Assembly (NCBI GenBank): GCA_024114885.1
Contig: CP099423.1
Coordinates: forward strand, 744,001 to 808,000
Direction of reading: 5' to 3'
DNA length: 64,000 nt
From: Septoria linicola
Taxonomy: Eukaryota; Ascomycota; Dothideomycetes; Mycosphaerellales; Mycosphaerellaceae
Below, one piece after another: positions 11,450 to 23,782 of this stretch. The number at the start of each line of letters is the position of its first letter. Positions within the stretch are counted from its first letter, which is position 1. The position numbers and the translations under genes are program-made. Under the pieces are notes generated by a model. The model did no database searches. It worked only from the letters and a program-made list of their open reading frames with translations, and had not been told where the DNA came from.

Positions 11450-12060
11450 GCCCGGTCGCTGTCGTATCCAGTACTCATAGAATGTGTTCAACGCAAAGAA
11501 TGTATGTTCTTGGAACATTCTCCTGCCCCTGAAGTTGCCGCTGCTGCAAAGATCGTGAGATGTACATGTGAAAAGCACACTTCTTGTCTCGACTAGGTTC
11601 TGAAAGCCGCCATTTGAGAGCACTTGGCTAGAGCACTCGGCTGGAGCCAACTAACAATGTTTGACATGTCTGTCACTTGAGCGTCTTGCAGTTCAGTGTC
11701 TATTTACCATACGCGAGTGGTGAATGGCTTGTCAATATTGAAAACAACGCATGCACGGTAGCTTGCGTGCGTGAAGTCCATCTGGGTCCCAGACGATCAG
11801 ACAAGAGTCCGTTCTCGCCAATACCACGTAACAGGATCAGTATCATTGCACATGACACTTCTGATGATTTTGAGCCCCAGTGAGATATTCTCACGAAGAT
11901 CCTGGATCTTGGCGTGCCTCGGCGATATCGGACTTTGGGTGTAGATGTCATCGCTGACACGTCCTACAACATTTTGTATTATTGCCTTTGAACGGCTCGA
12001 CAATGCACAAGCACGTATACTGATATACTATATATCCCCATACACAACTCAAATACAGCC
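11450..12060. other. Intergenic; promoter of the 3-HAO gene
   Basis: No gene seen. A TATA-like run (ACTATATATCC, about 12027-12037) lies about 25-30 bp before the 3-HAO start codon. Confidence 0.5.
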
Positions 12061-12756
12061 ATGCAGCCAATTGCCAGGTCTCTAGTCGCTGCCACGCGTG
12101 GCTCAGTGAGGTCGACACCTGCGAAGCTGTCGCGGGGAGCAATCTTACACAGAGCACCACTACGAACATTCACCACCGCTCCTGCCAAATTCGCCGCTCT
12201 ACTTCCGCCACTCAATCTGCCAAAGTGGCTGAATGAGAACTCGCAGCTGCTCAAGCCACCCATCAACAACTACTGCGTGTACAATGATCCTCTGACTGTC
12301 ATGGTGGTTGGTGGCCCAAATGCACGAACGGACTATCACATCAATGAGACACCCGAGTTCTTTTACCAGTACAAGGGTCGAATGCTGCTCAAGACTATTC
12401 AGCAAATTGATGGCAAAGATACCTTCAAGGACATATACATCAATGAAGGCGAGATGTTTCTGCTACCTGGCAATACGCCTCATAATCCCGTGAGATTCGC
12501 CGACACTGTGGGTGTAGTCATCGAGCAGCCTCGCCCAGATGGTAGCATGGATAGTCTGCGATGGTATTGCCAGAGTTGTGGTAATAAAGTGCATGAAGCG
12601 AGCTTTCACTGTACAGATCTCGGCTCGCAAATCAAAGATGCTGTCAATTCCTTCAAGGCAGATGAAAAGGCAAGAACGTGTAAGAGTTGTGGGGAGATTT
12701 GCGACACTGCGCCGAAAGAGGAAGTAATGGAGAAAATGAGGACTGCTCCTTCATGA
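12061..12756 (+). CDS. bna1: 3-hydroxyanthranilate 3,4-dioxygenase with presequence-like N-terminus
   Basis: Ring-cleaving iron dioxygenase of the kynurenine pathway (de novo NAD synthesis), converting 3-hydroxyanthranilate to the quinolinate precursor. Single exon, 231 residues. The cupin core shows YHINETPEFFYQYKG, with iron ligands His93 and Glu99, and LLPGNTPHNPVRF, with the third ligand His141. The C-terminal rubredoxin-like metal site is complete (C170-x2-C173 and C207-x2-C210). The catalytic part starts at LPPLNLPKWL; before it are about 48 extra residues, Arg/Ser/Ala-rich with no acidic residue, which look like a mitochondrial presequence. Yeast Bna1 is about 177 residues and lacks this. 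No other ATG lies in frame before the core, so the extension is probably translated. Confidence 0.93.
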   Translation: MQPIARSLVAATRGSVRSTPAKLSRGAILHRAPLRTFTTAPAKFAALLPPLNLPKWLNENSQLLKPPINNYCVYNDPLTVMVVGGPNARTDYHINETPEFFYQYKGRMLLKTIQQIDGKDTFKDIYINEGEMFLLPGNTPHNPVRFADTVGVVIEQPRPDGSMDSLRWYCQSCGNKVHEASFHCTDLGSQIKDAVNSFKADEKARTCKSCGEICDTAPKEEVMEKMRTAPS

Positions 12757-12792
12757 GACAGGCAATGCGTAGGGCAGGCAAGAAGCAGGAAG

Positions 12793-13598
12793 ATGGTTGG
12801 CAAGACGACTGGCATGAAATTACCCTTGCTCAACGACGAGCACCCTCACATCAACAATGCTCCATGCTTAGGCATTATCATTTCGAACAACAATCGCTAT
12901 CCAGTCAACGCAGCCTCCAGCATGGAGCCTCCGAGAGCGACCTCCGACATGACTCCGACAGCATGTCTCGAGACAGTTCGGCAACCAGATGCCACTGACC
13001 AGGCTGCACTACTCGAGGCGAACTCAGACGACCCGCAAATCCGCTCCCAACATCCCTCCATCTACTGCGCGAATGAAGCCTGGATTACTGCGGGTTACGC
13101 AATATTCCCGAAGTGAGTCTCATGGAGCTTGGCTCTGCTTACTCTAGAGACCAATTTCATGCCGGCTTCAGGGCCCATCGAAAGGATTTTCTGCCCCGGG
13201 ATGCGTGTCGTCTGCAGACGCTTGCCACAGCGTCCGGGTCACTAGGAGAACCGCAATCTGGTCACGCCGGAGCTCAGAGCGAGGACACTCAGAAGAGCAG
13301 CTCACAACCAGAGAAAACAGACGTGGAGCGCCGAGATGTGGCTGGCGCGGGCATTACGAGTGGTATGGACCGAGCAAACAGGACCATGTTTTGGGTGATG
13401 CAGAACAACGCAGAGATGAGGGTTGTCAGACGCCTGAACGACAGCGAACAGTATCGATGCACTGTGCTCCAAGCCATGCCTCCGGAGGAACGCGAATTCT
13501 TGTTGCATCGAGGACAGAAGCGGGTGGATCTCGGCTGGCGCCGTGATTCTGATGGTGGGTGGACACGCAAGAGGTGGTGGGGTTTCGATGTCGAATAG
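12793..13598 (+). CDS. Hypothetical protein (weakly supported)
   Basis: Exon 12793-13112 and exon 13172-13598 join in frame across a 59-nt intron that has a consensus donor (GTGAGT), a branch-like GCTTACT and a TTCAG acceptor. The product is about 248 residues, or about 205 if translation begins at the second candidate ATG (12922). The middle is polar and disordered; the C-terminal third (DRANRTMFWVMQNNAEMRVV, PPEEREFLLHRGQ, a Trp/Arg-rich end) looks more ordered. No family was recognised. It starts only 36 bp after the stop of the 3-HAO gene on the same strand, which is tight for a fungal gene and lowers confidence; the frames could instead lie in the 3' untranslated region of that gene. Confidence 0.38.
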
Positions 13599-14086
13599 CC
13601 AAAGGCCTCGGACCCCGACGCCGACACCGAGATGGGCACTTCCGTTGGATCTGACATTCTGGCGGGCGGAAGACCCTACCGTTTTCCCAAGACCGATCTT
13701 TTCTCAGGTTCTATGCGCGCGTGGGTGAATTGGAAGTTGCATGATGAGGAGTCGGGGGGGGGGGGGGTATGTGTCTGAAGGACCACATCTATATGTCGAC
13801 TCGAGAACCTTGAAGGATATAAACAGTCCTTCTTGACCATATTTTCTGCATAGCGAGGTTGCTGCTGAATGTTAAGCCTCTGCGGATGTTGGTCGGAGCT
13901 GTACGAAACAATTCACAATGAGCGTTGTCAGCCCAAGGCGATCAGCTCCGTTGGCCATAGCAAAGTGATTTTTCGATTCCACAGAACGAAAATTTGTGCT
14001 CTATAGCCGGGTGCCCGTACACTATCATCTCGTCTCTTTCTGCCCGAAGGGACGCATTGCGACACCAAGAGCTCGTTGAGTCAGCG
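13599..14086. other. Intergenic between two convergent genes
   Basis: Apart from the G14 run at 13754 nothing was recognised. The flanking genes converge, so the stretch probably holds 3' untranslated regions. Confidence 0.5.
13754..13767 (+). repeat. G14 homopolymer
   Basis: A run of 14 guanines interrupts an otherwise mixed intergenic sequence. It is the only homopolymer of this length noticed in the window. Confidence 0.95.
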
Positions 14087-16552
14087 TCAGTCGTCAGGAT
14101 GCACTACGCCCGGTGATGATGCGAGCACAACTTGTTCCTGGACTAATCCCGTGTGATCGTTGACTAGTGCGGTCCGTTCATGCTGTCCTGCCAGTGTATC
14201 ATGGCCGACAGGACCATGATCCGCCAATGTCGACACACTACCAATGCTTGTATGCGAAGGGATCGGGACCTGGTCATATTGCTGCTCAGACTCCGTAGCC
14301 ACTGCCTCGTACGTGCCACGCTTGACACTGCTCGCCTCTGAGCCTTCTGGAAATCTAATCTGCATCTTCTTCACATAGCCCGGCAGTGGAGCGCTCCCAT
14401 TGTAGTCTTGCTCCCGAATCTCAGCATCGATAATCGCGCCTCGCGACAGTCGCAGACAAGTAGAGAATTCGTCTTCGAAAGCTGCACCGTGTAGGTAGAT
14501 AATCAGAAGCCCAAGAATTACAATAGCGCAAGATGTACCTATGGCTAGTCCGTATGCTAGCCAGAGCTTTTCTTGAGCGTACTCGTATACGTTCTCGCGC
14601 ATGCCGAAAGTGACTTCGACGGGTGCAGGCCGGAAGGCGGATGAGTTGTCTGACCTGCAAACCGTGTCAGAGTCTGCGTGATGCTGCCAGCAGTTACGTT
14701 ACTTACTGCAGTAGAGGCGAGCTCATCATGCTAATGGTGATGTTCTGGAAAAGCTGCTCAAGTGCTTCGCTCAGAGGCAGATCCAACGAACTTTCCGACG
14801 CTGGACCTAGCCCTCTAAACAAAGAGTCTCCCCATGAAGGCTTGATCTCTTGTAGGCTTTGCCATTGCCCCTTACGTGGACCACCAAGCTTCGCGTACAT
14901 TTCTTCCGTAAGGTCGAGTAAATATGCACTAGCGTTTCTCAGAAAGTTGAGCTCCTTGGTCTCGACGAGGATAGTGCTAGGCGCGCTGGAGTTGGACACC
15001 ACGTTCTCGCCGTCTTCCGCATTGTAGGCGATGTATACTAGGCCGTGGAGCAGTTCCGTAAAGGAGTCCATGATGGCTTGGTACGACAGACTTTGAAGGA
15101 CACGAGTGTCTAGTGTGCAGTCGAGCTCATTGAAAGGCGTATCCCGCAGTGATAGCATGTCGCATCGAGTGTGGTCGAGACTCTCTGCTGCCATGCCTCG
15201 AACATTGTGAGCGAACTCGACAGGCTCTGTATCGACTTCAGAGATTTGTGTTGTCACAGTCTGAGCGCCGTTGATAAATTCGAAGTCCAACTTGTATGTT
15301 GCATTGTACAGGTCGCACCTCAACATTGAAGTCTCCGGCGATCTAACAAGCTTCGAAGCCTTTTGAGTGAAAGTGATGTTCTCGTCGCGGATCATACACG
15401 CTCGAGAGCCCATGATCTCAGGATACCTTTGCATCGGTGCCACTGACGCGAACATATAGAAAGACTGCGGAGCTGACTGGAAGCGATCTGTGTATCTCCA
15501 GCTGTTGAGCACCCAGCTGTTCACGTCTGCCGTGCGGGATACACGAGGCTGCGTGAATGGCGCCACTCTCCGAGCGTCCACTTCCTCGTCGTTGATCTCA
15601 CATGATGCGCACGTCGGCGGGCTCCAAGCAATGTAACCGGGTGCATTTCTGCATGTCCCGCTGGCATTGAGGCCGAATGAGTAGTTGGCGATGCTCTCCT
15701 GGAAGATGCGCTCTGTCACTTCTGTGACAGGCTGACAGCTCAGATGCGGGCCGGAGAAGCTCATCGTCCATGATGAATTAGGAGCTGGTGCTTCCACGGC
15801 GAGAATAGCCCCTTGTGCTGCAGTAGCTTGAGCTATTCTGCGCACTGTGCTACCAGGTCCATCATATGTGTACTCGGCTGATATCTGACAGTTCTCTGCG
15901 TCTCCTGATAAACTTGGCCCAGAGTTCGAGCAATTCCAGCTCGTGGAACTCGGTGAAGCCCGCCGCATGTCGGCGACCAACTTTAGACTCTGCAGAGCAA
16001 TGTCGGGTACCTGCACTTCCCGTGAAGATGGAATTCGTATGCCGACTGAAAGTGTCGCAGGCGTGACTACCGACGCGATAGGGATGAGCCTTTACTATCG
16101 TGTCAGCGCGGGCATTATCATATGTCCTGGAACGATCTATACCAGATGATCAGAGCTATCAAGAAGAGCATAGGCTGCCTCCACCAGAACTTGGCATTGC
16201 CCAGCGAGATTGCGTTTCCCAGTGCCGATAGAAGAACGTCCATGTTGCCGATGGTAAGCACTTGCCGTCCGCGCTTTGCTACATGCAATGCCGTCTGGAA
16301 GTAGGCGAACGAGACTGCAAACACTAGACTTGCCTTTACCAAGAATGCGAAAGCCGTGCCTACTGCAGTATTGAACTGCTGCTTGGCCATATGCGAGCCA
16401 GCTACAGAGTAGTAGTCGTCTGTCGTCGGAGCAGTCGTCTGGTCGAGACTCTGATAGAAGAAGTGATGTGCGATGGCAAACGCGATGCCAGTGAGCAGCG
16501 AAGCTACCATCCATGTTGGAGTCAGCCAGTATACGCCGGTGGTGCCTGCCAT
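14087..16552 (-). CDS. Conserved fungal membrane glycoprotein, unknown function
   Basis: Three exons (16143-16552, 14707-16089, 14087-14654), introns of 53 and 52 nt, about 786 residues. The N-terminus carries membrane helices (WMVASLLTGIAFAIAHHF, a segment around FAFLVKASLVFAVSFAYF and one at WRQPMLFLIALIIW). A long extracytoplasmic domain of about 460 residues follows, with many cysteines and N-glycosylation sequons (NCSNS, NYSF, NASG, NITF, NATY, NSSA, NITI). A last helix at LAYGLAIGTSCAIVILGLLIIYL precedes a cytoplasmic tail of about 140 residues. This helix-glycodomain-helix layout fits a widespread family of fungal plasma-membrane proteins that is often misnamed formylmethionine deformylase-like. 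No enzymatic motif was seen. The start at 16552 is the first Met of the open frame. Confidence 0.82.
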
Positions 16553-17229
16553 GTTGCATTCAGTGAGAGTGGCTAAATAGCAGAGTTCTTCATATCATTT
16601 CGAGAAGCTGAACTCATCTTGCACGATGATGGCTTTCGAGCTGAGATGGCAGTTCCCGAGACGAATGTACATCGCTTCGCCCGGTTGGATAACAGACTCG
16701 CATGCGTATCTCAGCTGGCGCGAGAGCTGTGACAGGCGCATTGAGCTTGCACCTATGAAGTATCGGTGCACCATCGCACGACAGGCTGCACATGCGGCTT
16801 ACTCGCTTGACACGAGATCCTGGTGCCCAACTCCGGATAGTGAATCAGTCTCGCAAGAGGTGTGTTGAAGATGCGTAGTAGGTGCCGATGGACGACTGCG
16901 AGGAAATAATTCAGCACCAGCTAATAGACTACAAGCAACCTTCTAGTGGCACGGCGCCACAGTCCAATGCAAATGCAGAATCATGCAGTAGCCGCAATAG
17001 TGACTTATTATAGAGACAAGGAAAAAGCCGTGAGCCCATATCTACATTTACCTCCCACTCCGCTGAAGTGATGGTCTTAACATCAACAATAGATCACTTC
17101 TCTTTCTCCCAAAGGCTCCATCGTTCGTGAAGCTTCGACGCCGTCCTGTGGTCCGCATTGCTGCCTGACTTTATAATTATATCATCGCCTCGCAAGGCAC
17201 CTCTCTCTTCACACATCAGTCGTACGAAC
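16553..17229. other. Intergenic, no gene seen
   Basis: Promoter of the membrane glycoprotein gene and 3' flank of the chitin synthase gene. Only short, uninformative frames. Confidence 0.55.
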
Positions 17230-20200
17230 TTAAATCATGAGCGAGCTGACTTTGCGCTCATGTCCTGGGTAGGCCTGATGATGACTGCCCATGCTCGGAC
17301 TGCCTTGCGTGCCGTTCCCATAGAGCGTCTGCGTGCTGTCCATCCATTGTGGGCCTCTCAAACGTCTTTCCTGTTCAAAGACGTTCCAATGCTTCATAAC
17401 AATCTTGCTTGAGTCAAATTCACCTTCCCCATCGTGTCCACCTTTGCCAGAACCCTTCTTCTCTCCAGCAGTTTGACGAGTGTCACCCCAACTGAAGTCG
17501 TCGAAATGCCAGAAGGCATATGTAGGAAGAACCAAGTTCCAAACAGGCAGAGAGAGAAGGTATATCAACATCCAAACAACGTAAGAGACCCTGTGCGCTG
17601 TGATGACGATGAGGACGCCAGGAAGACCGAGAATCAATGCAAGCAAAATCAGTGGGATCACTGGGGCTTCCGTATTCGTGATCGCAGCTTTGATAGCAAG
17701 AGCAACTAAAGACATGATTAGCACGGGCAAACTTCTAAGGGCGCAAGGCGAATCTTGTACTTACGGACATAGACGGTGAAACTGATGGCAGCCGGCAGCA
17801 CCAATGTTCCGATCAATTCGATGAAGACCACAAACTGCATCGAAAAACAGAAAGTACCACACAAGTCACGGACGAGAACCAGCTCCATAAGGTTGTGCAC
17901 AGTGGAATTGATCCATCGTCGACGTTGCGAAAGCAAGACCTTGAAGCAGTCCGGGACTGTAGTCTTGCAAACAGCTTGAGGAATGAACATCTGCTTTCGC
18001 TTTGGGAATGTCTTCAGCATGAGTGTCGACAAGTATCGATCCTCTCCTAGCAGCAGCAAGTTCTTCTTGTGTAGCGTGTCCACAACGTTCTCGGAGTAGT
18101 GCTCAACAATGTCGGGATTGGCCAAGATTGGCACCCAGTAGTTCTTGCCTCCTTTCGGCGCCTTGATGCGGTACATGCAGAAACATCCGGGCAAACATGT
18201 CACACCACCAAAGACAGATTCGAAGGCCTTGGCTTGGTGGTGAGAAATGAAGTATTCGAAGACTTGGATCATCGAGACCCACGACGCTCGTTTGTTGGCA
18301 ATCTTGGTTTCGCCGCACAGTCCCATAATCTCCGGATCCTTAACCATTGCAGATACCATGTGTGTAAGGGAATCAGGGAAGACCTTTGTATCGGCGTCTA
18401 CCATGAGTACTATCTCGTAGAAGTCCGGTGAGATACCAGTGAGTTTCCAGATTCCATTGAACATCTCGTATTCAAGCTCGGTCATACGCTCATCGAACAT
18501 GACCTTCTGTAGGAACGACATGAGGATAATCTGAGAGTCACGCTTGCCTCGGTTTCCTGGTTTGGAAGTGCCGGCTTCTTGCTCGGTTCCGCATTTGACA
18601 ACCACAATCATGGGCACGCGCTGTTGACGTTCGATAGGGATCTTGCTGTCGGCGCCGTAATCATAAAAGCCACAGTAGACCTTTGCCATGTTGTGTCGTT
18701 TACTTCCAGAGGCCACCGCGACGTAAGAATATGGCTGTACCTCGTCTGGTGCAATGGAGTGATCCCTCATCATGCTGATACATGCATCAGGCGTCGACAT
18801 AGATTCACCTTTACCTTGAATCAGACCATCGCAGACAACGTAGATCATCTTGTGGCTGTTTGGATAGTCTGTCATTGCGACACTGTCCAGCGTCGTGCGA
18901 ATACCTTCTGGTCCTTCAGAGTACGCAGTAACGAGGCAGATGGTGTGCGCGAGAGGGAATCCGTATGGTTGCCAGTCCGGTGGTGGTTGTGGTACAACAG
19001 ATTCATGGATGAAGCCTTGTGGTCCACGGGTGTCCATCTCACCGTGCATGACACTGCTGTATCGTTGTGCGGACGAGCCATATGCATTTGAATCCATCAG
19101 ACTGGCACGACTCTCCGAGCATCGTCCTTCAGTGCCATACATTGGAAGAGTGCCCTCAGATCTATTCATCTGGCCATAGACAGCTGCAGCATTACCGACA
19201 GTCAATCTATTGTTCGAGGACGAAGTCACCATTGTCGTGGGCGCAGCGCTGCTTTTCCTGTTTCCTCGATCGATGGCATATGGACTTGTGAAACGCGAAG
19301 TGGTGGGCAAGAAACTGCCGCGCTTGCTCGATCTATCAGTTGCAGTTGTGGACCCCGGCTCCGTGATCTTGGGTGGCTGGCGATAGATGTCCTCCGACCA
19401 GTCTTCGATCTGATCTTGGCGCTTCTTCTTGTCTTTAGTCATGCTGGTTTTCGCTGCGGCATACTTCTTGCTCAAGAACCACTCGAATAACAGAGCCATC
19501 ATGAACTTCGCCACGACGATACCGAGAATGAAGATCAGAGACACGTAGAGCACGACCTTGGATGCAATGCAGCCAACCGTCTCAGTGTCGATTGATCCAA
19601 CCTTGATAAGTTCCTGGAAGCACTGCGCCGCCTGCTTGTTCTCGCCTGATGCAAATGCAAGTGTGACATCCTTGCCGCGCACAGCAGGGTTCTGACGAAT
19701 CTCGTCGAACTTGGCCGGATATTGCACCTGAGTGGTGTTGAACCATTCCAAGAGGTTCAAATCGAGAACGTCGCCAGAGTACACCATAAGGTTTCTCGAC
19801 GTGTTTCGGACGTCCTCCCAGTTGAAGTAAACGTCACCAGATGATCGCAGGCCATAGAATGCGTCTCGTCCTCCGCGAGCAGTGTGGCACGCGTATCCAA
19901 GGTAGTAGGGGATTGACATGTTCGGCGCAGAAGAGCCATCTTGCTTGAACATGTTGCAAGGCATGTACCAAGCAAGATTTCCATCGTTGTCAGTTGGCAC
20001 ATCAGAATTTGAAGCGGCCGTAATCAGGCCTTTGCAGGCTCCATTGACATTCTGAAACAGGAAGCTGCCGTCCATGCCCGCTCCTGGTGGATCAGCGTCA
20101 AAGAGTACGTTGCTTGTGGCCGCTACACCTCGGGCAAGAGGATGTTGACTTCTCGTCAAATCGTACGCTTTACCGTGGAAGATCATATAACCGGGCCCGA

Positions 20201-21197
20201 CCTTGTTGATGCGTAATCGCAGAGGTCCACCAGCTGGACACACTGTGGCCGTGAATCCAAAGGTGAGGTATCCGACAAACAACATGATGAGCAATATTAT
20301 CGAGATCAGCCCAATCTTCTCGCGCCATGCTCTCTGTGCGTCTTTTGCCTTCTTTCCAAAGCATCGAAGCACCACATTGGGTGCCCAGAAAGTCACCATG
20401 TGACAGTATGTGCCCCATAGCGTGGGAGTTCCGTTTGCCTCCTTGATCTTCTGCTTCTGTTCCTCTTTCTCCTCGCGCTGTCGTTCCTTCTTTGACAGAT
20501 TTCGGCTCAGCTTGTTGGGGTTCCGCTTGCTCGCGCTTCTCCCTGACTTTCCACGCTGCAGGCCTTCTTTTTCATTTAGAGGAATCTGCTCTTCGCCACC
20601 ATTTTTGGTCGATGGATCAGAGCTCAGGGTCTGCATGTCTGCCTCGAGCTGGGGGTCCCGACCTGTGGTAGATGGCATGACGTTCATGTTCTGCTGCTGC
20701 ACTCGCTTGCGGTAGTAATAGTCGGGATCGTCAGGATCCATGCGCCGCCTCTCTGGGCGAACCAAGCTCTTCTTGCGATTGAGCTCATCGCGCCTGCTCT
20801 GAGCACCAGCCTCCATCATGGGGTCACGATCGCGTTGCTGGTAAGGTGAGGGTGGGATGTTGTTGACACGGACTTGGGGCCCATAGCCGTCGCCCTTGCG
20901 CGTCTTCTCACTGACGATGTCTCGTGGCGTTGCTGCTTGTCTCTGCGACGAACTGGGCCGCCGTCGCCGGTTATGGCTGTTCAGGTCTTCCACGGCTCTC
21001 TCGCGTTGCGCGCTGCTCGTCCGGCGCTGGCGATGTGAGTTCGAATTGCGGAATGCAGGGTGGTCGCGGTCCTGCTCGTCTAGACTGGCAGATGTTCCGC
21101 GGGGGCGTGAACCAGCTGCGCGATGGCCGGTGTTTGTCGCTGGCCTGCCTGACGAGTCCCGTCTGCGCGAGGAGTCTGGCCTGTTGCTGGACGACAT
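17230..21197 (-). CDS. Class IV chitin synthase (yeast Chs3-like)
   Basis: Membrane glycosyltransferase (GT2) that polymerises UDP-GlcNAc into chitin. Exon 1 is 17765-21197 and exon 2 is 17230-17705, with a 59-nt intron; the product is 1302 residues. The N-terminal 260 residues are Arg/Ser-rich and disordered. Membrane helices (SIILLIMLFVGYLTFGF; VVLYVSLIFILGIVVAKF) flank a cytochrome-b5-like segment (YMIFHGKAYDLTRSQHP). The catalytic region has VDADT (about 934), GEDRYL (about 1051) and QRRRW (1091-1095). Helices at the end, partly in exon 2, complete the translocation channel. Absence of a myosin motor and the b5-like segment place it in class IV rather than V or VII. It lies head-to-head with the gene for a Chs4/Skt5-type activator, the known regulator of yeast Chs3. 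Confidence 0.93.
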
Positions 21198-23782
21198 TGT
21201 GGTGTGTGTATTGAATCAGCGGGTGCTGTTTAAGCCTATTCGCATTCCACAGCCCGTTCGCCCCACCAGACTTTTTCTCCTGTCTCGTTTGTCGGCTTCT
21301 TCTGCCAGACGATGGGATGTCACAATGCACCACCACCACCGTGCAGTATAGCCTGGCGATGGCCTGTACGCAATCGGTATGGGTGGGATGCCTTCGGTGA
21401 CTGGCGGCTCGTGTCAATCGTCCTGGTTGACAGAAGCCAGGAATATCGAGGTGAGATGTCACCTGTCGGGGGATGTTGGTTAAACGAAAGTTGCGACCGA
21501 CAACAACGAAGGACAACAAGTGACAGCAACAACGAGTTTAGGCGATGCCGTCGCTGTGGTCCAAAAGAACGGCGGTTGCCCTGTGCGAAAGAGACGACGA
21601 GGATGTGCCTCCACAACCAAGTTCAGCCGGCTGCTGATTTGCCGATCGTCCAAGCCAAGATGCTGAGCCCCTGGAGCCGCTACGTACCAAAACAGAAGAG
21701 TGGCGATGTTTATTTTTGATCTCTTAGCCCTGCGCAAGTGGCCAAGCTATGGATCAATTTGCATGAACTACTGTGCCGCACGTCTTCAACACGATGGTGA
21801 TGAATGATCTTTTCACGAAGACGATCTTGTGACCACCAGAGGACAGAGAGCAGATGTTTGTGCGACTGCAACCGATTTGCGGGACATCAAGGGTGTTGCG
21901 ATGCAATGGTGGTCCCTGTAGCGATCTTACAACCTTACCTTCGCTAGTCTCCGGAAACTCGAATTGGCATCTCCAACAACGAGTGCTTGGTAAAAGGAAA
22001 CACCTGTTGCCGGACGTTGCAGTAGTAGTTGCAAGTCTTGGACGACACCATGACTACGCAACTACATGGGCAGGTGACGATATCGATAGTCTCTGCGGAA
22101 TATGCAGCTCCGCCATGTAGTGCCACCTGCATCGAAAAGTTCCACCGCCCACGTTTCTCTGATGCTCCTCTGCCGTGTTCCGAACCAGAAAGACGAACAG
22201 CTTCCTGCTCGACGCCTTTCTACTATAGCTGTTCGACGGGAAAGCTCGTTCTGCTCCGTCAATAACAATGCTACACGGCCTTTTGAGGCTCTGTTATCTG
22301 TCCACAACCGGTCAAGAAACGATCGAACGTCCTGTCTTGGGCCGTTGCTCGGTGGCTTGTTGCACCCGGCTTACCGACCGTGTCATCGCCGAGCATTGTC
22401 ATTCGCTCAAATAGTCGCCTTCTCAACAGGAGTTCATATCATTTGACGGAAAAATCTCTTGCAGCTTTTGAAGACCAACACTAGCTCGCGGGGCGTTTCA
22501 TCTGTGTGACCAAAATTGGCTGTCTCGAGCACGTCCGATGCAGCGGGCTGCAACACTGCAGACGCTTCGCACGATCTCGCAGCTGTCAGACACCCGGACA
22601 AGGTAGCTTTCTAGTCGCACGACAGGGGAGCATTACCCTTGCATGCCACTACAGTAGTCTCAAATGGCGTCTTCTTGCTTGCCTAAGTCGGTCAGTAGTT
22701 TGTAAAGGCCTTGTGCGGAGCGCGTACCTCACTTGGAGGCGGACTCCGATCGTGACGCCTGCATGAAGAGAGGAGAGGCTCTGTGCATGGCCGATCGTTA
22801 TGCGCGCGCACAATCCTGTCAGGCTCGGGAGACCGCGCGGTCATGTCGGTGATTCCAATTTGAGAGTGTGCATAAGCAACAGCTGAGTAAGTCTCTCAAA
22901 GCGCTCAAGCAGGCAGCATCATCCCTCTGTCCTCAAGCAACTGAAACGAACGATAGACTACTTCCTGGGTTGCTGTGGAGTCTATCCGTGCCCATACTGT
23001 TATCATAAGGACCCTCACTTGCCGAAGCACCGAAACTGTACCAGAGTTACGGTCTCCACGAGTACGAGTCTGTTTCCGCCGCATACCACCTCAGGTCGCT
23101 ACTTTAGCTGATCACTCACTCCTTCAGTCGCCTCTGTGTCCCGCTGCTGGCCTGCAGACATCTTGGGACTTGGCCCATCTCACGAACCGACTCATTCTTG
23201 GCTTGCATATCTAGGTTGGAGTCTGGTACGTAAAGCACAACTTCTCTTGGAATGAGACTTTCGACTGGCCCTTCTTGGCCGCTTGTCATTCCTTGAGCTC
23301 GCTTGAGCGGCGATCAGATCGTATTGGGGCTTGTTCAATGCTAACAAAGGAAAGGACCATCAGCCTGTTACTCTGTCTCTGCTTTCTCTTGGACGTCACA
23401 TCGACAACGACACGAACATCTAATTGCCGCCCGCTCGAAACATAAACGCAGTCTTCACCACTGCTGGCCGTGGCGCTCAATGCAGCCCAATTCTTACTAG
23501 ACTATACACGCTCTCAAAACTCAAAACGACCGCTCGACTACTGCATGCCGATCGCTGGCGCCCACGGACCCTGCGTAGTCGCTACTCTACTTTCCACCAA
23601 ATCCTCCAAACTTTAGTCTAGGTCGACATTCATTTCTGTATTTTGTGTATCAATACTACAAGGGGGCGCATTGGCATAGAAATCTTGGTACCGACGACGA
23701 TACGAGCTACTACACGTAGACAATACACGACCACGACGATACGAAGCGAAAGATATATAAGGAGCACCTCGCTGCGCCAATT
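21198..23782. promoter_or_regulatory. Shared 2.6 kb region between chitin synthase and its activator
   Basis: A bidirectional intergenic region between divergent start codons at 21197 and 23783. No convincing gene was found; the frames present lack domains. A TATA-like TATATAA lies at 23754-23760, only about 23 bp before the activator start, so it may be in the leader. The length is well above that of most gaps here and suggests long leaders and/or extensive regulation, which is inference. Confidence 0.5.
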
